Source: Sipunculus nudus (Eukaryota > Annelida > Sipuncula > Golfingiida > Sipunculidae). Taken from it: a stretch of 64,000 nucleotides of DNA. Positions 10,871 through 23,327 of this stretch are shown here, one piece after another. Both the position numbers and the translations under genes were made by a program. Numbering within the stretch: the stretch's first letter is position 1; the number at the start of each line of letters is the position of its first letter. The stretch covers positions 19,338,001 through 19,402,000 of the forward strand of contig CM049308.1 of assembly GCA_026874595.1 (NCBI GenBank), given 5' to 3'. The notes beneath the pieces are model-generated. The model was not told the DNA's origin and searched no databases. It worked only from the letters and a program-made list of their open reading frames with translations.

Positions 10871-11998
10871 TAGCAACTTGCACTCCATAGGCTGCCTGCC
10901 ACAGGAAGAATTCAGCAAGGCCTTTGATTGACCCATAAAGCTCATGGAAAGCTCAGCGGATAAGATGGTATCCCGCCGAATTCCTAACATGCATCTTACC
11001 ACAAAAAAACTGCAATTCTCAGCCTCTGCAGGAGAAATGGCGCAGGACTGGAGGAACGCAAACATAACATCGTCTCATTGTATAAAATATAGGAATCAGG
11101 AGTGACGGTAATAATACCGCTTATCTCCCTACTTAACATCGCCTTTCGTCCGAGTTGCACAGTAAAGAGTATCCAAGTACTCGCATTGAGAGTCTACAAG
11201 CTGTGATTCAACTTTTTAAAGCGTACGGGTACGGAGACGGACACAGATACGTTTACTGCGTTTCCACTTTCGCCGTAAGGTGGCCGTAAAAAGCAGTTTC
11301 ACCAATTCAACTTGGCTCATATATATTATTGGGTAAAACTAGGCTGCAGTAGACGAGTAGTTAGCGATGACTGCTTACCCTAAGGAGAGAGACACAAGCT
11401 GCCTGGTCCAACCGGGTGCCGCTCGGCACTGCTCACGCGGTCTATGCTGTATGGGGCTGGATGATGCTGATCTGCAAATCCCAGCACTTCACAACCGTAT
11501 ATAGGGGCTAGGCGTGTGTTAGTTGGGGTAATTGGGCTCCCTGTAGTTTAAAAGTCACTGAATAAATCGGGTTCACTTATATATCATAATGGGGCCTAAA
11601 GTATAGACCAAACTTGTGGTTGGTTATTTAAGGATAAAGTTTTGTAATATTTAAGAAATTAACGATGATAGCACAACACGAGGGTATTATGCCCACAGAT
11701 AATACACTTGATCCAGTTGTATGAAATATTCTACTAATTATTTATTATTTTACATATTTGCTGGGGTCTCACACGGCTATGTTAGTGTTATTCATATTAA
11801 ATTAGATACTTTTTAGACAGGTTATTCCTGGTTAAAGTTAAGACCGGAAACACAGATTTAGCGATCACCAAGACCATTATACCCAACAAGTTAGCTTCAG
11901 GCTATGACTGTATATACATGGTCATATATTAAAGATGTACTTATATTATACTTTAAGTATGATATACGCTTGAGAGCACATGGCTCTAGGACTACCCG
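10871..11998. other. Intergenic, no supported gene
   Basis: An open frame on the minus strand (10703-11065) begins in AT-rich DNA, has no domain and runs into the CGCGAA repeat. No exon-like sequence with matched splice sites was found. Confidence 0.4.
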
Positions 11999-12873
11999 GT
12001 AGGGAGCAGGGTTGGGGCCAGGTACCTGTACTTGTACCTGTACCTAGGTACACATTTCAGAGTACCTGTACCTGTACCTGCCAGTTGTGAGTAGGAAGTA
12101 CCTTGTACCTGTACCTGTACCTGAAACTAAAGTACCTGTACCCGGTACAAGGTACTCCAGATACATTTTCATATTTTGATTTTTTTTAGTTTTTTTTTAT
12201 CTATTAGTATTAAATTTGGGTACCTGTAGTGTAAAATAATCAGTAAGCCATCAGTGTGATAAACTGCTCATGAATTGAATTGTTATCACACCTGCAGAAT
12301 GGTCATATGTGTGAAATCAGCTGTAGCCACTGAGCAAGTCATTTGATTATACTTGGTACTATACTTGGTGCACTTAATGAACATTTAGTACACAAATATC
12401 CTGTTTGTGAAGTATGGTTTCAGAATAATCCCTGTCTTACTGTACTTGGTATACTTAAAGGACTTTCAGTAGACTTGAAGTTCATGTTTGTGAATGTATG
12501 GTGTCATACACTACTTGGTGCACTTAATGGACTTTTTATACACTTACGTATCATTTTTGTGAACGTATGGTGCCATACAGTTAATAAGTTCTAAAAAATA
12601 TACTTTAGCAAATGCCTTTGGTAGTGTTTGATAGAAAAAATGCATGTTATCTTGCATATACGTAAATTAATGCCAAAAAACGTCTTTGAAGTGATCCTCA
12701 AATAAATGTACCTGTACTTGTACCTAGGTACTTTCGTAAGTACCTGTACCTGTACCTAGGTACTCAGTGAAAATCAAGTACCTGTACCTGTACCTGTACC
12801 TGGCCAATTCACAAGTACCTATACCTGTACCTAGGTACTTTTACTTGTACCTGGCCCCAACCCTGGTAGGGAG
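11999..12873. mobile_element. hAT-like non-autonomous element with GTACCT arrays
   Basis: The element is 12007-12865 (859 bp). It begins CAGGGTTGGGGCCAGGTAC and ends with the inverse, GGCCCCAACCCTG. Identical GTAGGGAG flanks at 11999-12006 and 12866-12873 form a perfect 8-bp target duplication, the hAT hallmark, as is the CAGGG end. Both subterminal zones (12020-12150 and 12709-12855) are arrays of GTACCT hexamers. The middle holds three diverged units of about 70-80 bp starting ACTTGG near 12364, 12443 and 12513. There is no transposase, so it must be moved in trans. Confidence 0.93.
12343..12594 (+). repeat. Diverged 70-80 bp internal tandem repeat of the hAT-like element
   Basis: Three units start with ACTTGGTGCACTTAA-like sequence and contain TTTGTGAA.GTATGG. 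The 83-codon open frame across them is repeat-derived and not considered a gene. Confidence 0.75.
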
Positions 12874-14441
12874 CCGTATTAGCGTCAAATTGACCCTCTG
12901 GCGTTACGACCAGATTACTGGCTTACCTGCCCAATTATCCGATTGCCTACTGAGTCGGGTTGTCACGGCTAGCAGCCGTATACACAACCATTGCTTCAAA
13001 ATTCTCACTGCCGACATATGCTTATTTTAGACCCAGAGACCAAGGAAACAAGAATGAGGTCAAATTATGGATAAAATGTGTATTAGTACCCATTTTGAAG
13101 CCAATGGGGTATCTTTGAACGTTATTGTTATTTACAGTGACTCCCGCATTTGCTTATTGGCGCCATCTTGTGTTCATTTAGTGAAACACATAACGTTTGA
13201 GTAAGGCATTAAAACTGGCTAATTCCTTTGTTTATTCTTATACATTTGAGTGGATCTCAATAGGAATACATCAAGCTTCACTACGTTGAGTTTAAATAGT
13301 GTGAGTTGAGTTGTGTGAGCACTTTTTAAAACTAAAAGAGCATTAAGAAATAGTAACATATAATAAAAATAGGCCCAATATTAAGTGAATAACAATATAG
13401 GCCTATTTTAGTATTAGTCGACCGGCTAACTTCCTTAAATGTGCTAAGTAAAAACTTTTGAAGGCACCTTTTGTTCAAGGCTGGCAACCACGCTAGAAAG
13501 TATCACCTTAGTCCTAGGTTTCAGAAACACCAGTTTACCAAAACGGCATTTGAATTTCAAGGTCAAAAGGTCAATCGGGGTCAAATTTTATGGGTTTTTT
13601 TTATCTTTACATATACTTTCATATTTTGTGGATAAACTTTCACAAAAATTAGGAGTTACTGACAAACGATGATTTTTATTCATGGAATAAATGGTAAATA
13701 TAAAGGATTTTGTAAAATTTAAAGCCCATAACTCCATTGATATTAGGTCTATTGTTAAACCCAAAGTCGCATTTAATTTTTTTGTTAGTTTTGGGTTCCT
13801 GTCTCTAGTAATGTCCGTACATGTCGGTATATACCTCTGCAGATTTGGTGCTAAGTTTGATTATTTTATAACGTTTTATGGCACAATTCAAGGTCATAAA
13901 GTCAAGGGTAGAGGTTCCATGAGAACATTAACTCCGCCAAATACATTCATACAACCGTGATTCTCGTTTCATTTCCGTTAAGTTGAAAACAAAATGCAGG
14001 AGAACTTACAAAAATTTTTTTTTACCTTTATTACCTCAATTAATAAGTATTATCGAGGTATAACAAAGATAACGGGTGAACGTAAAAGATATAGACCATC
14101 AAGGTCAGGCAGCACGGATTGGGCAAAAGGGTCGTCGTTCAACCAACCACACAGCCAAGGTCTAATTTGATATCATGGTAGCCTGATAACTCTAGATCAC
14201 TGCTAGGGGTAGTACTGTCAAACTGTGGTATCACTTTTGTGCTACTGACCAATATAAACGGATTAATGGGTTTTAGTTTTTACAAAACCCGTCATATTTA
14301 TCATTTATTCCATGAATAAAAATCATTGTTTTTCAGTAATTCTTTATTTTTATGATAGTTTCTTCACTCTATATGAAACTATATGTAAAAATAAAAAAAT
14401 CCATAAAATTTGACCCGGATTGACTTTTTGACCTTGAAATT

Positions 14442-14887
14442 TCCATAGTATCCCGGAAAGTAATGGACGGGACAGCTGGGAAGAATGTGAAAAGAAAGTA
14501 AAATCAGTAATGAAAGAGAAAATGGGAATGAATTCAGAAACTGTAGATAATGAAATAAGTATCGAAAGAGCACACCGGTTACCTGTTAAATCTAGAGATG
14601 GAAAGCCAAGACCTGTAATTGTAAAATTTGCATACTATAAACAGAAAGAAAGTGTAATGAAACAGGCTAGGCAAACATTGAAAGATTCAGATTTCAGAGA
14701 ATCGCATGATTTTAGTGAACATGTCAGGCTTGCAAGGCGTAATCTTATCCCCTTTATGGTTAAGGCTAGAGAAGATAAAGAAGCTTTCCTATCTTTTGAT
14801 AAACTTTCTATTGAAGGACAAATGTTTAAATGGGATTTTGATTCAAATTCAAAAGTGATGGTAGAGAAAACTAAGAACGATAAATAA
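14442..14887 (+). pseudogene. LINE ORF1 fragment, RRM-type nucleic-acid-binding protein
   Basis: The frame is open from the LINE's left border with no start codon. The N-terminal part IPESNGRDSWEECEKKV and the IERAHR motif followed by a GKPRPVIVKF strand are typical of LINE ORF1 proteins with an RRM-like domain. The C-terminal half is Lys-rich, consistent with RNA binding. Stop at 14885-14887. Truncation of the first part is due to incomplete reverse transcription. Confidence 0.75.
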
Positions 14888-15071
14888 CGGTTAGGCCAGG
14901 GTCCATGGTCATCTGAATTTTTGAATGTTTCCAAAACACTTGTGAAATCTGTATTGTTACCAGTTTCAGAACGGGATCAACCGGATGACAGAGGTATTGT
15001 TGAACTAATTTCACCATACCAGCACGTACTAACACTGAGACTGCACGTGCACCAGATAAACAGGTAAGCAC

Positions 15072-15881
15072 ATGTCACATACTAATTCAGGCACACTTAC
15101 TAAACCTCTTAGTTTATGTAACGCTGAAAATAAAACTGTACACTTTGTTTCATGGAATGCTGGGGGTCTGAAAAACAAGATTTATTCAGCAGAATTTTTA
15201 GATTTAATAAATGATTCTGATATATTGGGTATTGTGGAAACTTGGGCATCTAGTAAAGAAGAGTTTAACTATTACTTTGAACAATTTCTGTACTTTGCAA
15301 GTGTTAGAGATAAAGTTGGCAGAGGAGGAATAATTGTATGTGTAAGAAAGAATTGCAATTTTAAGATAATCAACATTAAAAATATACAGATATAATTGTT
15401 TTAATCCTGGATGGTGAAGCTTTTAATTTGGATAAACCTGTTCTATTATTATGTGCATATATTGCTCCAGAGGGTTCAGTATTATATGAAACTTTAGATG
15501 AAAGTGATGGAATAATAAGACTAGAAAATATTATGGTAGATATTGTAACAAAATATGGAGATTTATGTCATTTTAATGGGCGATTTGAATGCTAGGATTG
15601 GTAAAATGTGTGATTACATAGAAAATGATCATTTAGGATTTTTTGGTTTAAATGAAACTTACCCTTCAGATGAATTTCAAATGTGTAGAAATTCAAAGGA
15701 TGGCAGGACTAACAACTTTGGTTTTTCATTACAACAGTTGTGTTGTGCTTTTAATATTCATATACTGAATGGTAGAATTCCACCAGATCTTGCAGGTGAA
15801 TACACATGTGTAACACATGCAGGACAGAGTGTTATTGACTATATTGTTGCTAGTGCTGAACTATTTGTTAAATTAGAATAA
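15072..15881 (+). pseudogene. LINE ORF2 N-terminus: APE-type endonuclease, frameshifted
   Basis: From 15072, VHFVSWNAGGLKNK is the first endonuclease motif and ILGIVETW the second. The frame is lost near 15390 and reappears at 15555, with GDLNARIG (metal/phosphate-binding motif) and a late SVIDYIV motif before a stop at 15881. The order matches the exonuclease-endonuclease-phosphatase fold used to nick target DNA. Confidence 0.82.
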
Positions 15882-16143
15882 TTTTCTGTATTAAGGTTAG
15901 ATTTATCAGATTATTATCCAGTGAAATGTACAATAAGATTTGAATCTGATAAAAAAAGTTCCAGAAAATTAAGTGACCATGACTTCATGGATAAAGTACA
16001 AACTTAAATCACAGGCTATTGATGAACTTATAGATGATCATTTATATGATGAACATACAAGTAATTTTGCACATGTTCAACAAGATGTGGATAAGGCTGT
16101 TGAATACTTGAACAGGGTGATACACAACTTTACTATTCCTTAA

Positions 16144-16671
16144 ATGTACAAGAGAATAAAGAGTTGGTCACAACCAGATTGGTGGGATGAGGAGTGTGCA
16201 CAAGCAAAGCTAATAAAATTTTCAGCACTTGATGAATATAGGAGATCTGGTAATTTATATGATTTGAACATGTATAAAATGAAAAGACAACAATTTAAAA
16301 CCTGTGTGATAATAAAAAGAAGTCCAAACAACAGTCTACAATGATACACTTATCAAATATTAAGAATATAAATGATTTATGGGTCTGTATTAAAAAGTAC
16401 CTTAAGAAAGAGAATAGTGTTAATAATATTCCAGCAAGCGAGTGGTTTAATTACTTCAGAGTCTGCTGATGAAAATAAAAACAATGTTAAAGAAGAATTT
16501 TGCATTATGGCTAACATATACTTCGAAAATAATTATAACAGTGGGTCTGTATGTGGGTCCATTAACAATGAAATAACAGTATTCGAAATAAGACATGCAG
16601 TAAATCAGATGCAAAGTGGTAGATCTCCTGGCAGGATGGGCTACAAGTTGATATTATTAAGTCACTTTTAG
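16144..16671 (+). pseudogene. LINE ORF2 linker between endonuclease and reverse transcriptase
   Basis: Two overlapping frames cover this part. SWSQPDWWDEECAQAK is the usual W-rich linker before the polymerase, and VNQMQSGRSPG is the start of the reverse transcriptase fingers. Frames break near 16345 and 16670. Confidence 0.65.
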
Positions 16672-16679
16672 AAATTATT

Positions 16680-17450
16680 TTGCCCTTATTACATTCTTTG
16701 TTTAACAGTGTTTTCAATAAGGGATCATTCCCTGGTGAATGGAGTAAGGCAATCATATTTCCTCTACACAAGAAAGGTCCTTTAAATGATCCTAGTAATT
16801 ATAGAGGGATATCATTATTGAATGTTACAGGAAAAATATTCACTAAAGTTTTGAATAATATACTCTCTCAGTATGTGCAGGAAATGAATATTTTATCCGA
16901 GTCTCAAGGTGGTTATAGAAAGGGGTATTCTACCATTGATCAAGCATTTGTTTTGCATGCTTTAGTTCAGAAATACTTAGTTAAAAGAAAAGGAAGGTTT
17001 TATTGTTTATATATTTATTTTACAAAAGCTTTTGACTGTGTGCAACATAATTTATTGTGGTATGTCTTATTGAAACAAGGTATAAATGGTAAAATATTAA
17101 AAGTTATAAGATCAATGTGTTCAAAAATGCAGTCTTATATATTAACTGACGGTGGTCTTACCGATCATTTCTTATGCTTATTAGGTACCAGGCAGGGTTG
17201 CATGGTAAGTTCATTATTATTTTCCTTATTTATAAATGAGTATTGTAATATGTTACATAGAAGTGATTGTAAAGGGATATATGTTAATGGTAATCTTTCC
17301 AATGTAATGACTTTATTATTTGCAGATGATATGGTTAATTGTGCAGATACTGTAGGTAGACTTCAGCAACAGATTAATCTCTTGCAAAATTTTTGTGAAA
17401 AATATGGTTTTAAAATTGACAAAGATAAAACTAAAATTATGGTTTTTTAG
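16680..17450 (+). pseudogene. LINE reverse transcriptase, catalytic Asp lost
   Basis: Recognisable motifs in order: PLHKKGPLNDPSNYRGISLL, SESQGGYRKGYSTIDQAF, YFTKAFD, GTRQGCMVSSLLFSLFINE and LLFADDMV (the YxDD box as FADD). In motif A the usual Asp before F-T-K-A-F-D is Tyr (TAT at about 17017-17019), which removes a metal ligand. The frame then stops at 17450 and continues in another frame from 17395. Confidence 0.9.
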
Positions 17451-18522
17451 AAAAGGTGGTCCTTTACGAAAAGTTGAAAGATGGTATTTAAATGGTAAAC
17501 AGTTAGAAGTGGTTTCATACTATAAATATCTTGGTATTACTTTCTCAACAAAATTATCCTGGTCAAAAACACAACAACAACAAGCTTTGCAAGCAAACAA
17601 AGCTGTATGTATGATTAAAAAATTCAGTAAAAAGTGTAAATATGTTAGTACTAAACATCTCTTTTATCTTTTTGATCAAATGGTAGTACCAGTATTAATA
17701 TATGGATGCGAATTATGGGGTTTTAAGAAATCGGAAACTATAGAGAGAGTGCAGTACACATTTTGTAAATATATTTTAAATGTAGTCCAGAATACTCCAA
17801 ATGCAGCAGCATTAGGAGATTGTGGCAGATTTCCTTTGTTTGTAACTTGTTTATTACGTTGTGTTAAGTATTGGGTTAAATTACTTTATATGCCAGAACA
17901 TTGGTATCAGAAACAAGTGTACAGTTTGTTGATGAATTTAGACAACAGAGGTAAATCAAATTGGGTATCTCATGTAAGAACATTGCTATTTGAGTCTGGT
18001 TTTGGATATGTTTGGATGGCACAGTATGTAGGAGATGTGAATAATTTTTTGAAAGAATTTGAAATTAAAATAAAAGACATTACTATTCAAAACTGGCATA
18101 GTGATATTGAGTTGTGTAGTAAATTATATTATTATGGTGCTTTCAAATCTATGCTAACTCTTGAAGGGTATTTATATTGTATTCCAAATAAGAAACATCG
18201 CATAGCACTTGCTAAATTTCGATGCTCCAATCATGAATTGGCTATAGAAATAGGTCGTCATAATGATATATCTCGTGAAGAGAGGATCTGTAAATATTGT
18301 TTACATAATGGATACAATATTGTAGAGGATGAAGCTCACTTTATGTAAGAATGTATTTTATATAATGATTTGAGGATAAAATACTTTAGACAAGACTTAC
18401 ATTACCCAAGTGAACAAAATTTTATTAAATTATTCAATTTAGACAATCATATTGAGAAAATGAATGTCGCTGCATATATATATTATTCCTTTTTGAGGAG
18501 ACGAAGAATAATAGATGGTTAA
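17395..18522 (+). pseudogene. LINE ORF2 C-terminus: thumb and zinc knuckle
   Basis: Continues the polymerase after a frameshift near 17448 (YKYLGITFSTKLSWSKT, then VPVLIYGCELWGF). It ends with CKYCLHNG...EDEAHFM, a Cys/His knuckle, interrupted by a TAA at 18346 before its last Cys. The reading resumes to a basic end with a stop at 18520-18522. Confidence 0.82.
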
Positions 18523-19518
18523 AGTATGTGTTACATACTCACTGATGATGGTAATATAGATACATTGTGTACTAAGGTATGCAGTCATGTTACATGTGTT
18601 TGTTACATTATATATTAATTAATAATAAGACTGCTACTTTATGTTCTATTTATGCAATTATTTGATTGAATTATTGTTGAAATGTTTGGAACTTTGGGCC
18701 TGAGGCATTTTTCCTGAATAAAACTCTGTTCTGTTCTGCTGGTAAGCCTTGAAATTTGACCTTGAAATTCAGATGCTGTATGGGTAACCGGGTGTTTCTG
18801 AAACCTTGGAAGATGGTGATACTTTCTAGTTGCCAGTTTCTGGTTGCCAGCCTTGAACAAAAAATTCCATCAACAGTTTTTTTTATGGTCTTAGACTGTC
18901 GACTATTTAGGCCTATAGCTTTGCCACGTTAACGCGGTTTGACCATGCATTTCTTTAAAAGAAAGACTGTTTTGACTGCAAATATTTTCTTTATCCTGGT
19001 ACAAGTAAATTAGGGTGTGGAGGACCCGTCCCCCTCGGTCGCTCACTAATTGTTTGTCATTCGTATACTAATAACTGTAAGTGTTTAATGAACTGACCGC
19101 GGCCCTCTTCCGGTCAGTAATGGCTATTGAACTGTACCGGTGTATCTAAATATGTGTTGATATTACTGTATAGATATACTGTGTAAAAGATGTATCGATG
19201 AGAAAACATTGTCTGACTGAACCTCGGGGAATATATCAAGTTTATTACTGGGAGAGTGAATTTACAACGGACCTTGCACTTTACTTAGAACTGATACATT
19301 TAGGTATATACCCCGCTCGAATTATATAATAATACTGATATCGGTGGCCCCCAATGGCCAATAGATAAATTGTATCGTCTGTTGTTTGAAAGCGCTTTAT
19401 GAACGAAATTACTCGCTCTTCCGGGCACTAATGGCAGGTGACGCCTACTGTGGCGCCAAATTACAAAGGAACATGTGCACGTAACTTAGAGATGGTCAAA
19501 TCAGGTCATTACTGCACG

Positions 19519-19519
<1 letters not shown>

Positions 19520-19586
<67 letters not shown>
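19520..19586. repeat. (TA)n microsatellite inside the promoter block
   Basis: About 33 TA units replace the segment that holds the CRE-like and TATA region in the related copies. Confidence 0.96.
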
Positions 19587-19589
<3 letters not shown>

Positions 19590-20282
19590 CACGTCCTTCT
19601 GGACCCCAAGTGTTACATCGTCCATACAGGTTTAAAGCGGTCTCTGACAATTCAGAATCTTCATAGGATAATAGGCGGAAACTTCTTTATGCGAAAACTT
19701 CTTTATGTAAAAAAATCCAAGGGCCATCTCTGAAAACAAGAGATTAAAAACATATTTCCTCTTAGCCCAGGAAATACTCTTTTTATCAGGTGATATATGT
19801 CTATTTACAAGTATTTATAATGTCTCCTGTTTAAACACAGCACAATCTCTATTCTCATGTTTAACTTCTTAATTGTGTTGCCTAGTTTTCGATCCTTTAC
19901 AGTAGTTATTACAATTCGATTCCTTTAACAGGTTTTTTTTTGTTTCGGGTTTCCGGCGGTTTGTCGGGTTATTGCGATGCTGACGTCAGCATACTTCATA
20001 CAACACCAAATCAATGTCCTGCTTAGTGGACTGCTAATGAATAAATTATATGAACGATACAGGTGTCATCCTGTAGGTAAATAACCATTTTGTAAAGTGC
20101 ATGTAGTTTTGGCAAATGTTGTACCTGCTTTTTCTTAAAATCGTGGGGAGATCCTAACGATTCCAGTGCCGCCTGAGCCATCTCCTTGGCGACACATAGA
20201 CTCTGAAGTTGAGGCTGAATGAGGAAGGATAGGAGTCATTCAGCTTTGTTGAATTAGGTCAAGGGATGATTTCCAGGAATAT

Positions 20283-20720
20283 TCACCAACGCCAAGTCAC
20301 TAATGGACGAATGAATTTTGGAATATGGGCCGAATAAGTGAATGCACACACGGGTTTGGGGAATTTTAGTTGCAGGCTGCCGCCCGATCGTCGATCTTGT
20401 GAAAAAGGCCTGTGAGTCATGTTGTCATGGCTAAGGTAGCTTCTGCACGAATGAACCTGGGTGAATTCTAAGGAATGCAAGCCTCCGCCATGTTTGGGTC
20501 CCAATGGTGGATGCTCCCCAAACCGTGTTTGCATTCATTTATTCGGCCCATATTTCCTTGCGTCATTCGTGCGTAATGTGTGTGAAGGTTTCTTGACGTG
20601 CCTGAATCCGCATCATGTTCTTGGTTCATACCGAAACCTGATCGATTCTCCATTCGCCCAATCCTGAAATGCCTTAAAAATTTTATGAGATTCCGTTCAT
20701 GATTGCGTGAGTAATATTGT
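20283..20720. repeat. Dispersed repeat seen in PAN intron 1, both orientations
   Basis: 'GGAATGCAAGCCTCCGCCAT', 'CGGCCCATATTCC' and 'GATTCCGTTCATGATTGCG' motifs recur at 26850-27140, 29275-29560 and, outside the cluster, at 44285-44550 in a PLB1 intron. Here 20310-20485 is inverted relative to 29284-29390 and is followed by a direct copy. Occurrence in an unrelated gene marks it as a mobile or dispersed repeat, not a PAN-specific intron. Confidence 0.8.
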
Positions 20721-20780
20721 GAACACACAAACACAAACACGCATACCCTCCTTGTGGCAGCAATTAGTACGGTTACTCGC

Positions 20781-20850
20781 AGAAGAGCGGTGGACCGTAG
20801 AGTTTTCCGTTTTCTTACGATTTTGTTTCACTACAACTCAACAGCAGCCG
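20781..20850 (+). pseudogene. Remnant of PAN signal-peptide exon
   Basis: Aligns with the coding exon of gene B at 29636-29702 up to CAACAGCAGCCG|GTAAG. The start ATG is changed and indels break the frame. The donor site survives. Confidence 0.75.
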
Positions 20851-21291
20851 GTAAGCCCATAAGAACGATTTGGCTGATGCTATATATTCAAGAATGCTTA
20901 ATTATATAGTAAATATAGTGTCCTATTTAAAGAATATGATAAAGAACATTTAAACATAAACCTGAGGTGTCAGATAAGTAATAATGCAATGCGGTTGTAG
21001 CTGATGCACACCGTTAAAGTGTGTATGTGTGTGTGTGTGTGGGGGGGGGGGGGTTAGGCAGGGGGCACTTGCTAACATTGTATATTCACATCAGTGTTCT
21101 TGTCTCGCGTAAATTCCGAAGATGACAAAAATGGCGCTCTTATCCGAAAAAAAAAACAGGTCTTAGATAAAATGTTATACCCAAAATCAAGGAGGGCTTC
21201 AGAATTAAATGTATTCAAACATGTGAAATATATAATAATCCTGAAATATATGTATATATATGTGTGAGTGTATATATGTAATGCACCTCAG

Positions 21292-21363
<72 letters not shown>

Positions 21364-21636
21364 AAGGCCCAGATCGCGATCTGGACGGATCTTAGATCTG
21401 TCCAGCCCAAATTGCGATCGCAGTTCAGGCCGGCCCAAACTGCGATCTTAATCCAGGCTGGCCAGATCTTAAATCCGTCCAGCCTAGATTGCGATCGCAG
21501 TTTAGTCCGGCCAAGACTGCGATCCTGTCTTTCTTGCTTCAGGATTGCAATCTGGTCTGGACAGATCTAAGATCAGTCCAGCCGAGATTGCGATCCTAAA
21601 CTTGACCAGCCAATATTGCGATCCATGCTTTTACGA

Positions 21637-21802
21637 TCACAGGAGTGAAACATTGGTTGTTTTACCAACTCATTTGGTATTGCATTGTACCATTTTCCCA
21701 TAATAAATACAATTATAATACAGAAAGGCAATTTTCACTCCTTCATATCACAGGAGTGAAACATGGGATGTTTCACTAACTCATTTAGTATTGCATGGTT
21801 GT
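21637..21802 (+). repeat. Direct duplication inside the TIR element
   Basis: The phrase ATCACAGGAGTGAAACAT, followed by a TTT..C.AACTCATTT.GTATTGCAT block, occurs twice about 109 bases apart. Confidence 0.8.
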
Positions 21803-23094
21803 TGAAAAAAGGTAACAAGGAACCCATGGGTTTTATATGCTCACAAAATATGATTTGGGAGAGGAGGTAGGCAAGTGCAGGTTTTGTGTGGTAATATAAG
21901 CTGCATTATGAGCTAATGGTGTTTAACTCAAATTATGTAAGATTATGATAATATCCTTGGAGACAGGGAAGTGGATGGATGTCATTTATTTTATATACAG
22001 CTGGAAATGGTGTGCTGTTTTCACATAGCTTTGGACTTGGCCATATAACTTTATCTACATTGCAGTAGAATTATTTGAAAAAAAAAACCTGTCCATTATC
22101 AGTCATGGTAATTCTGATTTTTACAAATGAGAACTTTTATTTAATAATTACTGGTTATTCCTACCCAAGAATAAAACTTAAATAATATAACTATTTATTA
22201 TAAATTAATAACAAATATTGTGTCAAATATAATTTAAATTAAAATAATAACAGCATCATATGAAAAGATCTTTTAATAATATATTTGAAATAAATGATTA
22301 TTAAAATAATATTATAGAATATATTCATGAATACATTCATGATTACATTTTAAAAAGTATTTGCATCTGTATTCAAATACTTCCATTAATACCTGTATTC
22401 CTATTTTTATGCATGAAATTATGGAGTACATATATTCATATTTGCATTCAAATATATTTGCAAAGTATTCTAATCATGTCTGGTATTTATTCAGTTACAG
22501 CAAAACAAAGTTCTTGAGATTCCAGAATTTACAAATTTCACAAATTGATCATAAGTATGATCATAATGATCATAAGTACCTGGTTTTATGGCTTTAATTT
22601 ATATTTAAACATAAAACTATTATATTCACTTTGGACTACTTTCACATCAATCTAAGCACTAGACATAGCAAAAGTCTTATGACAATTATCAACATTGAAG
22701 AAATCATAAAGAGAACTTGTCTAAGATCTGATTTTTTATCATATTTAAATATTTTTATTTAAAAAAATGTAAAAAAAATTTAAAAGAAATCTCAGCTATG
22801 AAACCATTATAAGAATAAAAATAACTCAAGCATAAGAACACCCTATAAATTGTACAAGGAGAAAACTAGAGATGGGCAAGTTTAATTTTATTAACATAAA
22901 TTGAGGAACCAGCAATACAGATTTTGATTATTTACATAGTCTTGTGACAGCTGATACAGCCACGAGTCTTAATATTATTAGTGAAACATATTGACATATT
23001 TAATCAGAACTTGTCTGAGTAAAATTTTAAAATTTTGACATATTTTACTTTTTTCAAATTTTAAAATAACTATAAATTAACAAGCTGAAACACT
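21803..23094. other. AT-rich interior of the TIR element
   Basis: Very AT-rich, with no open frame resembling a transposase. This supports a non-autonomous element. Confidence 0.6.
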
Positions 23095-23327
23095 TGGATC
23101 GCATGGATCGCAATATGGTCTGGTCAAGTTTAGGATCGCAATCTTGACTGGACAGATCTTAGATCTGTCCAGTCAAGATTGCGATCCTGAAGCAAGAAAG
23201 ACAAGATCGCAATCTGGGCCAGACTAAACTGCGATCGCAATATAGGCTGGACGGATCTAAGATCTGGCCAGCCTGGATTGCGATCGCAGTTTGGGCCGGC
23301 CTGAACTGCGATCGCAATTTGGGCCTT

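Larger units (their letters stand above)
14430..18769 (+). mobile_element. 5'-truncated LINE with 12-bp target duplication
   Basis: The insertion is 14442-18757 and is flanked by GACCTTGAAATT at 14430-14441 and 18758-18769. Removing it restores the inverted arm of the surrounding foldback element, which independently supports these borders. It starts inside ORF1, carries endonuclease and reverse transcriptase regions in several frames, and ends in a 3' UTR with AATAAA and a short TTCTG-type tail instead of poly(A). That tail recalls the CR1/L2/Crack-like clades. Frameshifts, internal stops and a lost catalytic Asp make it dead. Confidence 0.9.
13396..18917. mobile_element. Large foldback (palindromic) element split by a LINE
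   Basis: The outer ends are inverted: TATAGGCCTA..TAGTCGAC at 13396-13430 and its inverse at about 18890-18917. Further in, 13471-13728 is inverted relative to 14268-14441 plus 18758-18850, with shared phrases such as TTGTTCAAGGCTGGCAACC, GTTTCAGAAACACC, GAATTTCAAGGTC and TTTATTCCATGAATAAA. Without the LINE the palindrome would be about 1.2 kb with a short unpaired centre (about 13770-14260). No transposase is visible, so it is a non-autonomous foldback or long-TIR element. Confidence 0.82.

Noticed and set aside
10703-11065. 120-residue minus-strand frame
   Set aside because: Partly CGCGAA repeat and AT-rich flank; composition unlike the real exons here and no matching homologue recognised.
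12343-12594. 83-residue open frame with repeated CHT/FVNVW phrases
   Set aside because: It follows the internal tandem repeat of the hAT-like element; no start context, domain or splice partner.
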